A stretch of DNA of 64,000 nucleotides from NCBI RefSeq assembly GCF_037975245.1, contig NC_092565.1:13795499-13859498 (forward strand), given 5' to 3'. Positions 33,101 to 47,200 of the stretch are shown piece after piece. The position numbers were made by a program, and so were the translations under genes. The DNA comes from Apostichopus japonicus. Its lineage: Eukaryota; Echinodermata; Holothuroidea; Aspidochirotida; Stichopodidae. Positions within the stretch are counted from its first letter, which is position 1; every line of letters starts with the position of its first letter. The notes under the pieces are model-generated. The model searched no databases and had not been told where the DNA came from. It was given only the letters and a program-made list of their open reading frames with translations.

Positions 33101-36100
33101 AGGGGTTCGAACCCCGGTGACGTGCGTCTTTTGCCGATCTTTTACAGCTCGTGCCTACATAGGGAGCTGTAAGTATTAGTTAATCGGCCTAATATCTCAG
33201 TCCATACAGTGGCGCGATGGCTTGGCGCACTGTACGAGCTGATGAGCGAGACTCTCTTTTGCATCGGTGGTTCGAACCCCGGTGACGTGCGTCTTTTGCC
33301 GATCTTTTACAGCTCGTGCCTACATGGGGAGCTGTAAGTATTAGTTAATCGGCCTAATATCTCAGTCCATACAGTGGCGCGATGGCTTGGCGCACTGTAC
33401 GAGCTGATGAGCGAGACTCTCTTTTGCATCGGTGGTTCGAACCCCGGTGACGTGCGTCTTTTGCCGATCTTTTACAGCTCGTGCCTACATGGGGAGCTGT
33501 AAGTATTAGTTAATCGGCCTAATATCTCAGTCCATACAGTGGCGCGATGGCTTGGCGCACTGTACGAGCTGATGAGCGAGACTCCCTTTTGCATCGGTGG
33601 TTCGAACCCCGGTGACGTGCGTCTTTTGCCGATCTTTTACAGCTCGTGCCTACATGGGGAGCTGTAAGTATTAGTTAATCGGCCTAATATCTCAGTCCAT
33701 ACAGTGGCGCGATGGCTTGGCGCACTGTACGAGCTGATGAGCGAGACTCTCTTTTGCATCGGTGGTTCGAACCCCGGTGACGTGCGTCTTTTGCCGATCT
33801 TTTACAGCTCGTGCCTACATGGGGAGCTGTAAGTATTAGTTAATCGGCCTAATATCTCAGTCCATACAGTGGCGCGATGGCTTGGCGCACTGTACGAGCT
33901 GATGAGCGAGACTCTCTTTTGCATCGGTGGTTCGAACCCCGGTGACGTGCGTCTTTTGCCGATCTTTTACAGCTCGTGCCTACATGGGGAGCTGTAAGTA
34001 TTAGTTAATCGGCCTAATATCTCAGTCCATACAGTGGCGCGATGGCTTGGCGCACTGTACGAGCTGATGGGCGAGACTCTCTTTTGCATCGGTGGTTCGA
34101 ACCCCGGTGACGTGCGTCTTTTGCCGATCTTTTACAGCTCGTGCCTACATGGGGAGCTGTAAGTATTAGTTAATCGGCCTAATATCTCAGTCCATACAAT
34201 GGCGCGATGGCTTGGCGCACTGTACGAGCTGATGAGCGAGACTCTCTTTTGCATCGGTGGTTCGAACCTCGGTGACGTGCGTCTTTTACAGCTCGTGCCT
34301 ACATGAGGAGCTGTAAGTATTAGTTAATCGGCCTAATATCTCAGTCCATACAGTGGCGCGATGGCTTGGCGCACTGTACGAGCTGATGAGCGAGACTCTC
34401 TTTTGCATCGGTGGTTCGAACCCCGTTGACGTGCGTCTTTTGCCGATCTTTTACAGCTCGTGCCTACATGGGGAGCTGTAAGTATTAGTTAATCGGCCTA
34501 ATATCTCAGTCCATACAGTGGCGCGATGGCTTGGCGCACTGTACGAGCTGATGAGCGAGACTCTCTTTTGCATCGGTGGTTCGAACCCCGGTGACGTGCG
34601 TCTTTTACAGCTCGTGCCTACATGGGGAGCTGTAAGTATTAGTTAATCGGCCTAATATCTCAGTCCATACAGTGGCGCGATGGCTTGGCGCACTGTACGA
34701 GCTGATGAGCGAGACTCTCTTTTGCATCAGGGGTTCGAACCCCGGTGACGTGCGTCTTTTGCCGATCTTTTACAGCTCGTGCCTACATGGGGAGCTGTAA
34801 GTATTAGTTAATCGGCCTAATATCTCAGTCCATACAGTGGCGCGATGGCTTGGCGCACTGTACGAGCTGATGAGCGAGACTCTCTTTTGCATCGGTGGTT
34901 CGAACCCCGGTGACGTGCGTCTTTTGCCGATCTTTTACAGCTCGTGCCTACATGGGGAGCTGTAAGAATTAGTTAATCGGCCTAATATCTCAGTCCATAC
35001 AGTGGCGCGATGGCTTGGCGCACTGTACGAGCTGATGAGCGAGACTCTCTTTTGCATCGGTGGTTCGAACCCCGGTGACGTGCGTCTTTTGCCGATCTTT
35101 TACAGCTCGTGCCTACATGGGGAGCTGTAAGTATTAGTTAATCGGCCTAATATCTCAGTCCATACAGTGGCGCGATGGCTTGGCGCACTGTACGAGCTGA
35201 TGAGCGAGACTCTCTTTTGCATCGGTGGTTCGAACCCCGGTGACGTGCGTCTTTTGCCGATCTTTTACAGCTCGTGCCTACATGGGGAGCTGTAAGTATT
35301 AGTTAATCGGCCTAATATCTCAGTCCATACAGTGGCGCGATGGCTTGGCGCACTGTACGAGCTGATGAGCGAGACTCTCTTTTGCATCGGTGGTTCGAAC
35401 CCCGGTGACGTGCGTCTTTTACAGCTCGTGCCAACATGGGGAGCTGTAAGTATTAGTTAATCGGCTTAATATCTCAGTCCATACAGTGGCGCGATGGCTT
35501 GGCGCACTGTACGAGCTGATGAGCGAGACTCTCTTTTGCATCGGTGGTTCGAACCCCGGTGACGTGCGTCTTTTGCCGATCTTTTACAGCTCGTGCCTAC
35601 ATGGGGAGCTGTAAGTATTAGTTAATCGGCCTAATATCTCAGTCCATACAGTGGCGCGATGGCTTGGCGCACTGTACGAGCTGATGAGCGAGACTCTCTT
35701 TTGCATCGGTGGTTCGAACCCCGGTGACGTGCGTCTTTTGCCGATCTTTTACAGCTCGTGCCTACATGGGGAGCTGTAAGTATTAGTTAATCGGCCTAAT
35801 ATCTCAGTCCATACAGTGGCGCGATGGCTTGGCGCACTGTACGAGCTGATGAGCGAGACTCTCTTTTGCATCGGTGGTTCGAACCCCGGTGACGTGCGTC
35901 TTTTACAGCTCGTGCCTACATGGGGAGCTGTAAGTATTAGTTAATCGGCCTAATATCTCAGTCCATACAGTGGCGCGATGGCTTGGCGCACTGTACGAGC
36001 TGATGAGCGAGACTCTCTTTTGCATCGGTGGTTCGAACCCCGGTGACGTGCGTCTTTTGCCGATCTTTTACAGCTCGTGCCTACATGGGGAGCTGTAAGT

Positions 36101-36590
36101 ATTAGTTAATCGGCCTAATATCTCAGTCCATACAGTGGCGCGATGGCTTGGCGCACTGTACGAGCTGATGAGCGAGACTCTCTTTTGCATCGGTGGTTCG
36201 AACCCCGGTGACGTGCGTCTTTTGCCGATCTTTTACAGCTCGTGCCTACATGGGGAGCTGTAAGTATTAGTTAATCGGCCTAATATCTCAGTCCATACAG
36301 TGGCGCGATGGCTTGGCGCACTGTACGAGCTGATGAGCGAGACTCTCTTTTGCATCGGTGGTTCGAACCCCGGTGACGTGCGTCTTTTGCCGATCTTTTA
36401 CAGCTCGTGCCTGCATTGGGAGCGGTAAGTATTAGTTAATCGGCCTAATATCTCAGTCCATACAGTGGCGCGATGGCTTGGCGCACTGTACGAGCTGATG
36501 AGCGAGACTCTCTTTTGCATCGGTGGTTCGAACCCCGGTGACGTGCGTCTTTTGCCGATCTTTTACAGCTCGTGCCTACATGGGGAGCTG

Positions 36591-38830
36591 TAACTATTAG
36601 TTAATCGGCCTAATATCTCAGTCCATACAGTGGCGCGATGGCTTGGCGCACTGTACGAGCTGATGAGCGAGACTCTCTTTTGCATCGGTGGTTCGAACCC
36701 CGGTGACGTGCGTCTTTTACAGCTCGTGCCTACATGGGGAGCTGTAAGTATTAGTTAATCGGCCTAATATCTCAGTCCATACAGTGGCGCGATGGCTTGG
36801 CGCACTGTACGAGCTGATGAGCGAGACTCTCTTTTGCATCGGTGGTTCGAACCCCGGTGACGTGCGTCTTTTACAGCTCGTGCCTACATGGGGAGCTGTA
36901 AGTATTAGTTAATCGGCCTAATATCTCAGTCCATACAGTGGCGCGATGGCTTGGCGCACTGTACGAGCTGATGAGCGAGACTCTCTTTTGCATCGGTGGT
37001 TCGAACCCCGGTGACGTGCGTCTTTTGCCGATCTTTTACAGCTCGTGCCTACATGGGGAGCTGTAACTATTAGTTAATCGGCCTAATATCTCAGTCCATA
37101 CAGTGGCGCGATGGCTTGGCGCACTGTACGAGCTGATGAGCGAGACTCTCTTTTGCATCGGTGGTTCGAACCCCGGTGACGTGCGTCTTTTACAGCTCGT
37201 GCCTACATGGGGAGCTGTAAGTATTAGTTAATCGGCCTAATATCTCAGTCCATACAGTGGCGCGATGGCTTGGCGCACTGTACGAGCTGATGAGCGAGAC
37301 TCTCTTTTGCATCGGTGGTTCGAACCCCGGTGACGTGCGTCTTTTGCCGATCTTTTACAGCTCGTGCCTACATGGGGAGCTGTAAGAATTAGTTAATCGG
37401 CCTAATATCTCAGTCCATACAGTGGCGCGATGGCTTGGCGCACTGTACGAGCTGATGAGCGAGACTCTCTTTTGCATCGGTGGTTCGAACCCCGGTGACG
37501 TGCGTCTTTTACAGCTCGTGCCTACATGGGGAGCTGTAAGTATTAGTTAATCGGCCTAATATCTCAGTCCATACAGTGGCGCGATGGCTTGGCGCACTGT
37601 ACGAGCTGATGAGCGAGACTCTCTTTTGCATCGGTGGTTCGAACCACGGTGACGTGCGTCTTTTGCCGATCTTTTACAGCTCGTGCCTACATGGGGAGCT
37701 GTAAGTATTAGTTAATCGGCCTAATATCTCAGTCCATACAGTGGCGCGATGGCTTGGCGCACTGTACGAGCTGATGAGCGAGACTCTCTTTTGCATCGGT
37801 GGTTCGAACCCCGGTGACGTGCGTCTTTTGCCGATCTTTTACAGCTCGTGCCTGCATGGGGAGCTGTAAGTATTAGTTAATCGGCCTAATATCTCAGTCC
37901 ATACAGTGGCGCGATGGCTTGGCGCACTGTACGAGCTGATGAGCGAGACTCTCTTTTGCATCGGTGGTTCGAACCCCGGTGACGTGCGTCTTTTGCCGAT
38001 CTTTTACAGCTCGTGCCTACATGGGGAGCTGTAACTATTAGTTAATCGGCCTAATATCTCAGTCCATACAGTGGCGCGATGGCTTGGCGCACTGTACGAG
38101 CTGATGAGCGAGACTCTCTTTTGCATCGGTGGTTCGAACCCCGGTGACGTGCGTCTTTTACAGCTCGTGCCTACATGGGGAGCTGTAAGTATTAGTTAAT
38201 CGGCCTAATATCTCAGTCCATACAGTGGCGCGATGGCTTGGCGCACTGTACGAGCTGATGAGCGAGACTCTCTTTTGCATCGGTGGTTCGAACCCCGGTG
38301 ACGTGCGTCTTTTACAGCTCGTGCCTACATGGGGAGCTGTAAGTATTAGTTAATCGGCCTAATATCTCAGTCCATACAGTGGCGCGATGGCTTGGCGCAC
38401 TGTACGAGCTGATGAGCGAGACTCTCTTTTGCATCGGTGGTTCGAACCCCGGTGACGTGCGTCTTTTGCCGATCTTTTACAGCTCGTGCCTACATGGGGA
38501 GCTGTAACTATTAGTTAATCGGCCTAATATCTCAGTCCATACAGTGGCGCGATGGCTTGGCGCACTGTACGAGCTGATGAGCGAGACTCTCTTTTGCATC
38601 GGTGGTTCGAACCCCGGTGACGTGCGTCTTTTACAGCTCGTGCCTACATGGGGAGCTGTAAGTATTAGTTAATCGGCCTAATATCTCAGTCCATACAGTG
38701 GCGCGATGGCTTGGCGCACTGTACGAGCTGATGAGCGAGACTCTCTTTTGCATCGGTGGTTCGAACCCCGGTGACGTGCGTCTTTTGCCGATCTTTTACA
38801 GCTCGTGCCTACATGGGGAGCTGTAAGAAT
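36591..38830 (+). repeat. higher-order duplication in the satellite, offset 1,441 bp
   Basis: The variant TAACTATTAG occurs at 36591, 37064, 38032 and 38505, two pairs each 473 bp apart. TAAGAATTAG at 37383 and 38824 has the same 1,441-bp offset, which equals 5 long plus 4 short units. Confidence 0.75.
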
Positions 38831-41416
38831 TAGTTAATCGGCCTAATATCTCAGTACATACAGTGGCGCGATGGCTTGGCGAACTGTACGAGCTGATGAG
38901 CGAGACTCTCTTTTGCATCGGTGGTTCGAACCCCGGTGACGTGCGTCTTTTGCCGATCTTTTACAGCTCGTGCCTACATGGGGAGCTGTAAGTATTAGTT
39001 AATCGGCCTAATATCTCAGTCCATACAGTGGCGCGATGGCTTGGCGCACTGTACGAGCTGATGAGCGAGACTCTCTTTTGCATCGGTGGTTCGAACCCCG
39101 GTGAAGTGCGTCTTTTGCCGATCTTTTACAGCTCGTGCCTACATGGGGAGCTGTAAGTATTAGTTAATCGGCCTAATATCTCAGTCCATACAGTGGCGCG
39201 ATGGCTTGGCGCACTGTACGAGCTGATGAGCGAGACTCTCTTTTGCATCGGTGGTTCGAACCCCGGTGACGTGCGTCTTTTGCCGATCTTTTACAGCTCG
39301 TGCCTACATGGGGAGCTGTAAGTATTAGTTAATCGGCCTAATATCTCAGTCCATACAATGGCGCGATGGCTTGGCGCACTGTACGACCTGATGAGCGAGA
39401 CTCTCTTTTGCATCGGTGGTTCGAACCTCGGTGACGTGCGTCTTTTACAGCTCGTGCCTACATGAGGAGCTGTAAGTATTAGTTAATCGGCCTAATATCT
39501 CAGTCCATACAGTGGCGCGATGGCTTGGCGCACTGTACGAGCTGATGAGCGAGACTCTCTTTTGCATCGGTGGTTCGAACCCCGGTGACGTGCGTCTTTT
39601 GCCGATCTTTTACAGCTCGTGCCTACATGGGGAGCTGTAAGTATTAGTTAATCGGCCTAATATCTCAGTCCATACAGTGGCGCGATGGCTTGGCGCACTG
39701 TACGAGCTGATGAGCGAGACTCTCTTTTGCATCGGTGGTTCGAACCCCGGTGACGTGCGTCTTTTACAGCTCGTGCCTACATGGGGAGCTGTAAGTATTA
39801 GTTAATCGGCCTAATATCTCAGTCCATACAGTGGCGCGATGGCTTGGCGCACTGTACGAGCTGATGAGCGAGACTCTCTTTTGCATCGGTGGTTCGAACC
39901 CCGGTGACGTGCGTCTTTTGCCGATCTTTTACAGCTCGTGCCTACATGGGGAGCTGTAAGTATTAGTTAATCGGCCTAATATCTCAGTCCATACAGTGGC
40001 GCGATGGCTTGGCGCACTGTACAAGCTGATGAGCGAGACTCTCTTTTGCATCGGTGGTTCGAACCCCGGTGACGTGCGTCTTTTGCAGATCTTTTACAGC
40101 TCGTGCCTACATGGGGAGCTGTAAGTATTAGTTAATCGGCCTAATATCTCAGTCCATACAGTGGCGCGATGGCTTGGCGCACTGTACGAGCTGATGAGCG
40201 AGACTCTCTTTTGCATCGGTGGTTCGAACCCCGGTGACGTGCGTCTTTTGCCGATCTTTTACAGCTCGTGCCTACATGGGGAGCTGTAAGTATTAGTTAA
40301 TCGGCCTAATATCTCAGTCCATACAGTGGCGCGATGGCTTGGCGCACTGTACGAGCTGATGAGCGAGACTCTCTTTTGCATCGGTGGTTCGAACCCCGGT
40401 GACGTGCGTCTTTTACAGCTCGTGCCTACATGGGGAGCTGTAAGTATTAGTTAATCGGCCTAATATCTCAGTCCATACAGTGGCGCGATGGCTTGGCGCA
40501 CTGTACGAGCTGATGAGCGAGACTCTCTTTTGCATCGGTGGTTCGAACCCCGGTGACGTGCGTCTTTTACAGCTCGTGCCTACATGGGGAGCTGTAAGTA
40601 TTAGTTAATCGGCCTAATATCTCAGTCCATACAGTGGCGCGATGGCTTGGCGCACTGTACGAGCTGATGAGCGAGACTCTCTTTTGCATCGGTGGTTCGA
40701 ACCCCGGTGACGTGCGTCTTTTGCCGATCTTTTACAGCTCGTGCCTACATGGGGAGCTGTAAGTATTAGTTAATCGGCCTAATATCTCAGTCCATACAGT
40801 GGCGCGATGGCTTGGCGCACTGTACGAGCTGATGAGCGAGACTCTCTTTTGCATCGGTGGTTCGAACCCCGGTGACGTGCGTCTTTTACAGCTCGTGCCT
40901 ACATGGGGAGCTGTAAGTATTAGTTAATCGGCTTAATATCTCAGTCCATACAGTGGCGCGATGGCTTGGCGCACTGTACAAGCTGATGAGCGAGACTCTC
41001 TTTTGCATCGGTGGTTCGAACCCCGGTGACGTGCGTCTTTTGCCGATCTTTTACAGCTCGTGCCTACATGGGGAGCTGTAAGTATTAGTTAATCGGCCTA
41101 ATATCTCAGTCCATACAGTGGCGCGATGGCTTGGCGCACTGTACGAGCTGATGAGCGAGACTCTCTTTTGCATCGGTGGTTCGAACCCCGGTGACGTGCG
41201 TCTTTTGCCGATCTTTTACAGCTCGTGCCTACATGGGGAGCTGTAAGTATTAGTTAATCGGCCTAATATCTCAGTCCATACAGTGGCGCGATGGCTTGGC
41301 GCACTGTACGAGCTGATGAGCGAGACTCTCTTTTGCATCGGTGGTTCGAACCCCGGTGACGTGCGTCTTTTACAGCTCGTGCCTACATGGGGAGCTGTAA
41401 GTATTAGTTAATCGGC

Positions 41417-44206
41417 CTAATATCTCAGTCCATACAGTGGCGCGATGGCTTGGCGCACTGTACGAGCTGATGAGCGAGACTCTCTTTTGCATCGGTGGTT
41501 CGAACCCCGGTGACGTGCGTCTTTTGCCGATCTTTTACAGCTCGTGCCTACATGGGAGCTGTAAGTATTAGTTAATCGGCCTAATATCTCAGTCCATACA
41601 GTGGCGCGATGGCTTGGCGCACTGTACGAGCTGATGAGCGAGACTCTCTTTTGCATCGGTGGTTCGAACCCCGGTGACGTGCGTCTTTTGCCGATCTTTT
41701 ACAGCTCGTGCCTACATGGGGAGCTGTAAGTATTAGTTAATCGGCCTAATATCTCAGTCCATACAGTGGCGCGATGGCTTGGCGCACTGTACGAGCTGAT
41801 GAGCGAGACTCTCTTTTGCATCGGTGGTTCGAACCCCGGTGACGTGCGTCTTTTGCCGATCTTTTACAGCTCGTGCCTACATGGGGAGCTGTAAGTATTA
41901 GTTAATCGGCCTAATATCTCAGTCCATACAGTGGCGCGATGGCTTGGCGCACTGTACGAGCTGATGAGCGAGACTCTCTTTTGCATCGGTGGTTCGAACC
42001 CCGGTGACGTGCGTCTTTTACAGCTCGTGCCTACATGGGGAGCTGTAAGTATTAGTTAATCGGCCTAATATCTCAGTCCATACAGTGGCGCGATGGCTTG
42101 GCGCACTGTACGAGCTGATGAGCGAGACTCTCTTTTGCATCGGTGGTTCGAACCCCGGTGACGTGCGTCTTTTACAGCTCGTGCCTACATGGGGAGCTGT
42201 AAGTATTAGTTAATCGGCCTAATATCTCAGTCCATACAGTGGCGCGATGGCTTGGCGCACTGTACGAGCTGATGAGCGAGACTCTCTTTTGCATCGGTGG
42301 TTCGAACCCCGGTGACGTGCGTCTTTTGCCGATCTTTTACAGCTCGTGCCTACATGGGGAGCTGTAAGTATTAGTTAATCGGCCTAATATCTCAGTCCAT
42401 ACAGTGGCGCGATGGCTTGGCGCACTGTACGAGCTGATGAGCGAGACTCTCTTTTGCATCGGTGGTTCGAACCCCGGTGACGTGCGTCTTTTACAGCTCG
42501 TGCCTACATGGGGAGCTGTAAGTATTAGTTAATCGGCCTAATATCTCAGTCCATACAGTGGCGCGATGGCTTGGCGCACTGTACGAGCTGATGAGCGAGA
42601 CTCTCTTTTGCATCGGTGGTTCGAACCCCGGTGACGTGCGTCTTTTGCCGATCTTTTACAGCTCGTGCCTACATGGGAGCTGTAAGTATTAGTTAATCGG
42701 CCTAATATCTCAGTCCATACAGTGGCGCGATGGCTTGGCGCACTGTACGAGCTGATGAGCGAGACTCTCTTTTGCATCGGTGGTTCGAACCCCGGTGACG
42801 TGCGTCTTTTACAGCTCGTGCCTACATGGGGAGCTGTAAGTATTAGTTAATCGGCCTAATATCTCAGTCCATACAGTGGCGCGATGGCTTGGCGCACTGT
42901 ACGAGCTGATGAGCGAGACTCTCTTTTGCATCGGTGGTTCGAACCCCGGTGACGTGCGTCTTTTGCCGATCTTTTACAGCTCGTGCCTACATGGGGAGCT
43001 GTAACTATTAGTTAATCGGCCTAATATCTCAGTCCATACAGTGGCGCGATGGCTTGGCGCACTGTACGAGCTGATGAGCGAGACTCTCTTTTGCATCGGT
43101 GGTTCGAACCCCGGTGACGTGCGTCTTTTACAGCTCGTGCCTACATGGGGAGCTGTAAGTATTAGTTAATCGGCCTAATATCTCAGTCCATACAGTGGCG
43201 CGATGGCTTGGCGCACTGTACGAGCTGATGAGCGAGACTCTCTTTTGCATCGGTGGTTCGAACCCCGGTGACGTGCGTCTTTTACAGCTCGTGCCTACAT
43301 GGGGAGCTGTAAGTATTAGTTAATCGGCCTAATATCTCAGTCCATACAGTGGCGCGATGGCTTGGCGCACTGTACGAGCTGATGAGCGAGACTCTCTTTT
43401 GCATCGGTGGTTCGAACCCCGGTGACGTGCGTCTTTTGCCGATCTTTTACAGCTCGTGCCTACATGGGGAGCTGTAAGTATTAGTTAATCGGCCTAATAT
43501 CTCAGTCCATACAGTGGCGCGATGGCTTGGCGCACTGTACGAGCTGATGAGCGAGACTCTCTTTTGCATCGGTGGTTCGAACCCCGGTGACGTGCGTCTT
43601 TTACAGCTCGTGCCTACATGGGGAGCTGTAAGTATTAGTTAATCGGCTTAATATCTCAGTCCATACAGTGGCGCGATGGCTTGGCGCACTGTACAAGCTG
43701 ATGAGCGAGACTCTCTTTTGCATCGGTGGTTCGAACCCCGGTGACGTGCGTCTTTTGCCGATCTTTTACAGCTCGTGCCTACATGGGGAGCTGTAAGTAT
43801 TAGTTAATCGGCCTAATATCTCAGTCCATACAGTGGCGCGATGGCTTGGCGCACTGTACGAGCTGATGAGCGAGACTCTCTTTTGCATCGGTGGTTCGAA
43901 CCCCGGTGACGTGCGTCTTTTACAGCTCGTGCCTACATGGGGAGCTGTAAGTATTAGTTAATCGGCCTAATATCTCAGTCCATACAGTGGCGCGATGGCT
44001 TGGCGCACTGTACGAGCTGATGAGCGAGACTCTCTTTTGCATCGGTGGTTCGAACCCCGGTGACGTGCGTCTTTTGCCGATCTTTTACAGCTCGTGCCTA
44101 CATGGGAGCTGTAAGTATTAGTTAATCGGCCTAATATCTCAGTCCATACAGTGGCGCGATGGCTTGGCGCACTGTACGAGCTGATGAGCGAGACTCTCTT
44201 TTGCAT
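41417..44206 (+). repeat. satellite block with three copies of a 1-bp-deleted unit
   Basis: The deletion CATGGGAGC (normally CATGGGGAGC) appears at about 41551, 42672 and 44101, spaced 1,121 and 1,429 bp. Each spacing is one base short of a whole sum of 165- and 154-bp units, as expected for copies of one deleted unit. Confidence 0.75.
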
Positions 44207-47200
44207 CGGTGGTTCGAACCCCGGTGACGTGCGTCTTTTACAGCTCGTGCCTACATGGGGAGCTGTAAGTATTAGTTAATCGGCCTAATATCTCAGTCCA
44301 TACAGTGGCGCGATGGCTTGGCGCACTGTACGAGCTGATGAGCGAGACTCTCTTTTGCATCGGTGGTTCGAACCCCGGTGACGTGCGTCTTTTACAGCTC
44401 GTGCCTACATGGGGAGCTGTAAGTATTAGTTAATCGGCCTAATATCTCAGTCCATACAGTGGCGCGATGGCTTGGCGCACTGTACGAGCTGATGAGCGAG
44501 ACTCTCTTTTGCATCGGTGGTTCGAACCCCGGTGACGTGCGTCTTTTGCCGATCTTTTACAGCTCGTGCCTACATGGGGAGCTGTAAGAATTAGTTAATC
44601 GGCCTAATATCTCAGTCCATACAGTGGCGCGATGGCTTGGCGCACTGTACGAGCTGATGGGCGAGACTCTCTTTTGCATCGGTGGTTCGAACCCCGGTGA
44701 CGTGCGTCTTTTACAGCTCGTGCCTACATGGGGAGCTGTAAGTATTAGTTAATCGGCCTAATATCTCAGTCCATACAGTGGCGCGATGGCTTGGCGCACT
44801 GTACGAGCTGATGAGCGAGACTCTCTTTTGCATCGGTGGTTCGAACCCCGGTGACGTGCGTCTTTTGCCGATCTTTTACAGCTCGTGCCTACATGGGGAG
44901 CTGTAAGTATTAGTTAATCGGCCTAATATCTCAGTCCATACAGTGGCGCGATGGCTTGGCGCACTGTACGAGCTGATGAGCGAGACTCTCTTTTGCATCG
45001 GTGGTTCGAACCCCGGTGACGTGCGTCTTTTGCCGATCTTTTACAGCTCGTGCCTACATGGGGAGCTGTAAGTATTAGTTAATCGGCCTAATATCTCAGT
45101 CCATACAGTGGCGCGATGGCTTGGCGCACTGTACGAGCTGATGGGCGAGACTCTCTTTTGCATCGGTGGTTCGAACCCCGGTGACGTGCGTCTTTTGCCG
45201 ATCTTTTACAGCTCGTGCCTACATGGGGAGCTGTAAGTATTAGTTAATCGGCCTAATATCTCAGTCCATACAATGGCGCGATGGCTTGGCGCACTGTACG
45301 AGCTGATGAGCGAGACTCTCTTTTGCATCGGTGGTTCGAACCCCGGTGACGTGCGTCTTTTACAGCTCGTGCCTACATGGGGAGCTGTAAGTATTAGTTA
45401 ATCGGCCTAATATCTCAGTCCATACAGTGGCGCGATGGCTTGGCGCACTGTACGAGCTGATGAGCGAGACTCTCTTTTGCATCGGTGGTTCGAACCCCGG
45501 TGACGTGCGTCTTTTGCCGATCTTTTACAGCTCGTGCCTACATGGGGAGCTGTAAGTATTAGTTAATCGGCCTAATATCTCAGTCCATACAGTGGCGCGA
45601 TGGCTTGGCGCACTGTACGAGCTGATGAGCGAGACTCTCTTTTGCATCGGTGGTTCGAACCCCGGTGACGTGCGTCTTTTGCCGATCTTTTACAGATCGT
45701 GCCTACATGGGGAGCTGTAAGAATTAGTTAATCGGCCTAATATCTCAGTCCATACAGTGTCGCGATGGCTTGGCGCACTGTACGAGCTGATGAGCGAGAC
45801 TCTCTTTTGCATCGGTGGTTCGAACCCCGGTGACGTGCGTCTTTTACAGCTCGTGCCTACATGGGGAGCTGTAAGTATTAGTTAATCGGCCTAATATCTC
45901 AGTCCATACAGTGGCGCGATGGCTTGGCGCACTGTACGAGCTGATGAGCGAGACTCTCTTTTGCATCGGTGGTTCGAACCCCGGTGACGTGCGTCTTTTG
46001 CCGATCTTTTACAGCTCGTGCCTACATGGGGAGCTGTAAGTATTAGTTAATCGGTTTAATATCTCAGTCCATACAGTGGCGCGATGGCTTGGCGCACTGT
46101 ACGAGCTGATGAGCGAGACTCTCTTTTGCATCGGTGGTTCGAACCCCGGTGACGTGCGTCTTTTACAGCTCGTGCCTACATGGGGAGCTGTAAGTATTAG
46201 TTAATCGGCTTAATATCTCAGTCCATACAGTGGCGCGATGGCTTGGCGCACTGTACGAGCTGATGAGCGAGACTCTCTTTTGCATCGGTGGTTCGAACCC
46301 CGGTGACGTGCGTCTTTTGCCGATCTTTTACAGCTCGTGCCTACATGGGGAGCTGTAAGTATTAGTTAATCGGCCTAATATCTCAGTCCATACAGTGGCG
46401 CGATGGCTTGGCGCACTGTACGAGCTGATGAGCGAGACTCTCTTTTGCATCGGTGGTTCGAACCCCGGTGACGTGCGTCTTTTACAGCTCGTGCCTACAT
46501 GGGGAGCTGTAAGTATTAGTTAATCGGCCTAATATCTCAGTCCATACAGTGGCGCGATGGCTTGGCGCACTGTACGAGCTGATGAGCGAGACTCTCTTTT
46601 GCATCGGTGGTTCGAACCCCGGTGACGTGCGTCTTTCGCCGATCTTTTACAGCTCGTGCCTACATGGGGAGCTGTAAGTATTAGTTAATCGGCCTAATAT
46701 CTCAGTCCATACAGTGGCGCGATGGCTTGGCGCACTGTACGAGCTGATGAGCGAGACTCTCTTTTGCATCGGTGGTTCGAACCCCGGTGACGTGCGTCTT
46801 TTGCCGATCTTTTACAGCTCGTGCCTACATGGGGAGCTGTAAGTATTAGTTAATCGGCCTAATATCTCAGTCCATACAGTGGCGCGATGGCTTGGCGCAC
46901 TGTACGAGCTGATGAGCGAGACTCTCTTTTGCATCGGTGGTTCGAACCCCGGTGACGTGCGTCTTTTACAGCTCGTGCCTACATGGGGAGCTGTAAGTAT
47001 TAATTAATCGGCCTAATATCTCAGTCCATACAGTGGCGCGATGGCTTGGCGCACTGTACGAGCTGATGAGCGAGACTCTCTTTTGCATCGGTGGTTCGAA
47101 CCCCGGTGACGTGCGTCTTTTACAGCTCGTGCCTACATGAGGAGCTGTAAGTATTAGTTAATCGGCCTAATATCTCAGTCCATACAGTGGCGCGATGGCT

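Noticed and set aside
41417-44206. Three identical 79-codon minus-strand open frames
   Set aside because: Each arises only where a satellite unit has lost one G, which shifts the frame past a stop. They are pure satellite sequence and carry no coding signature.
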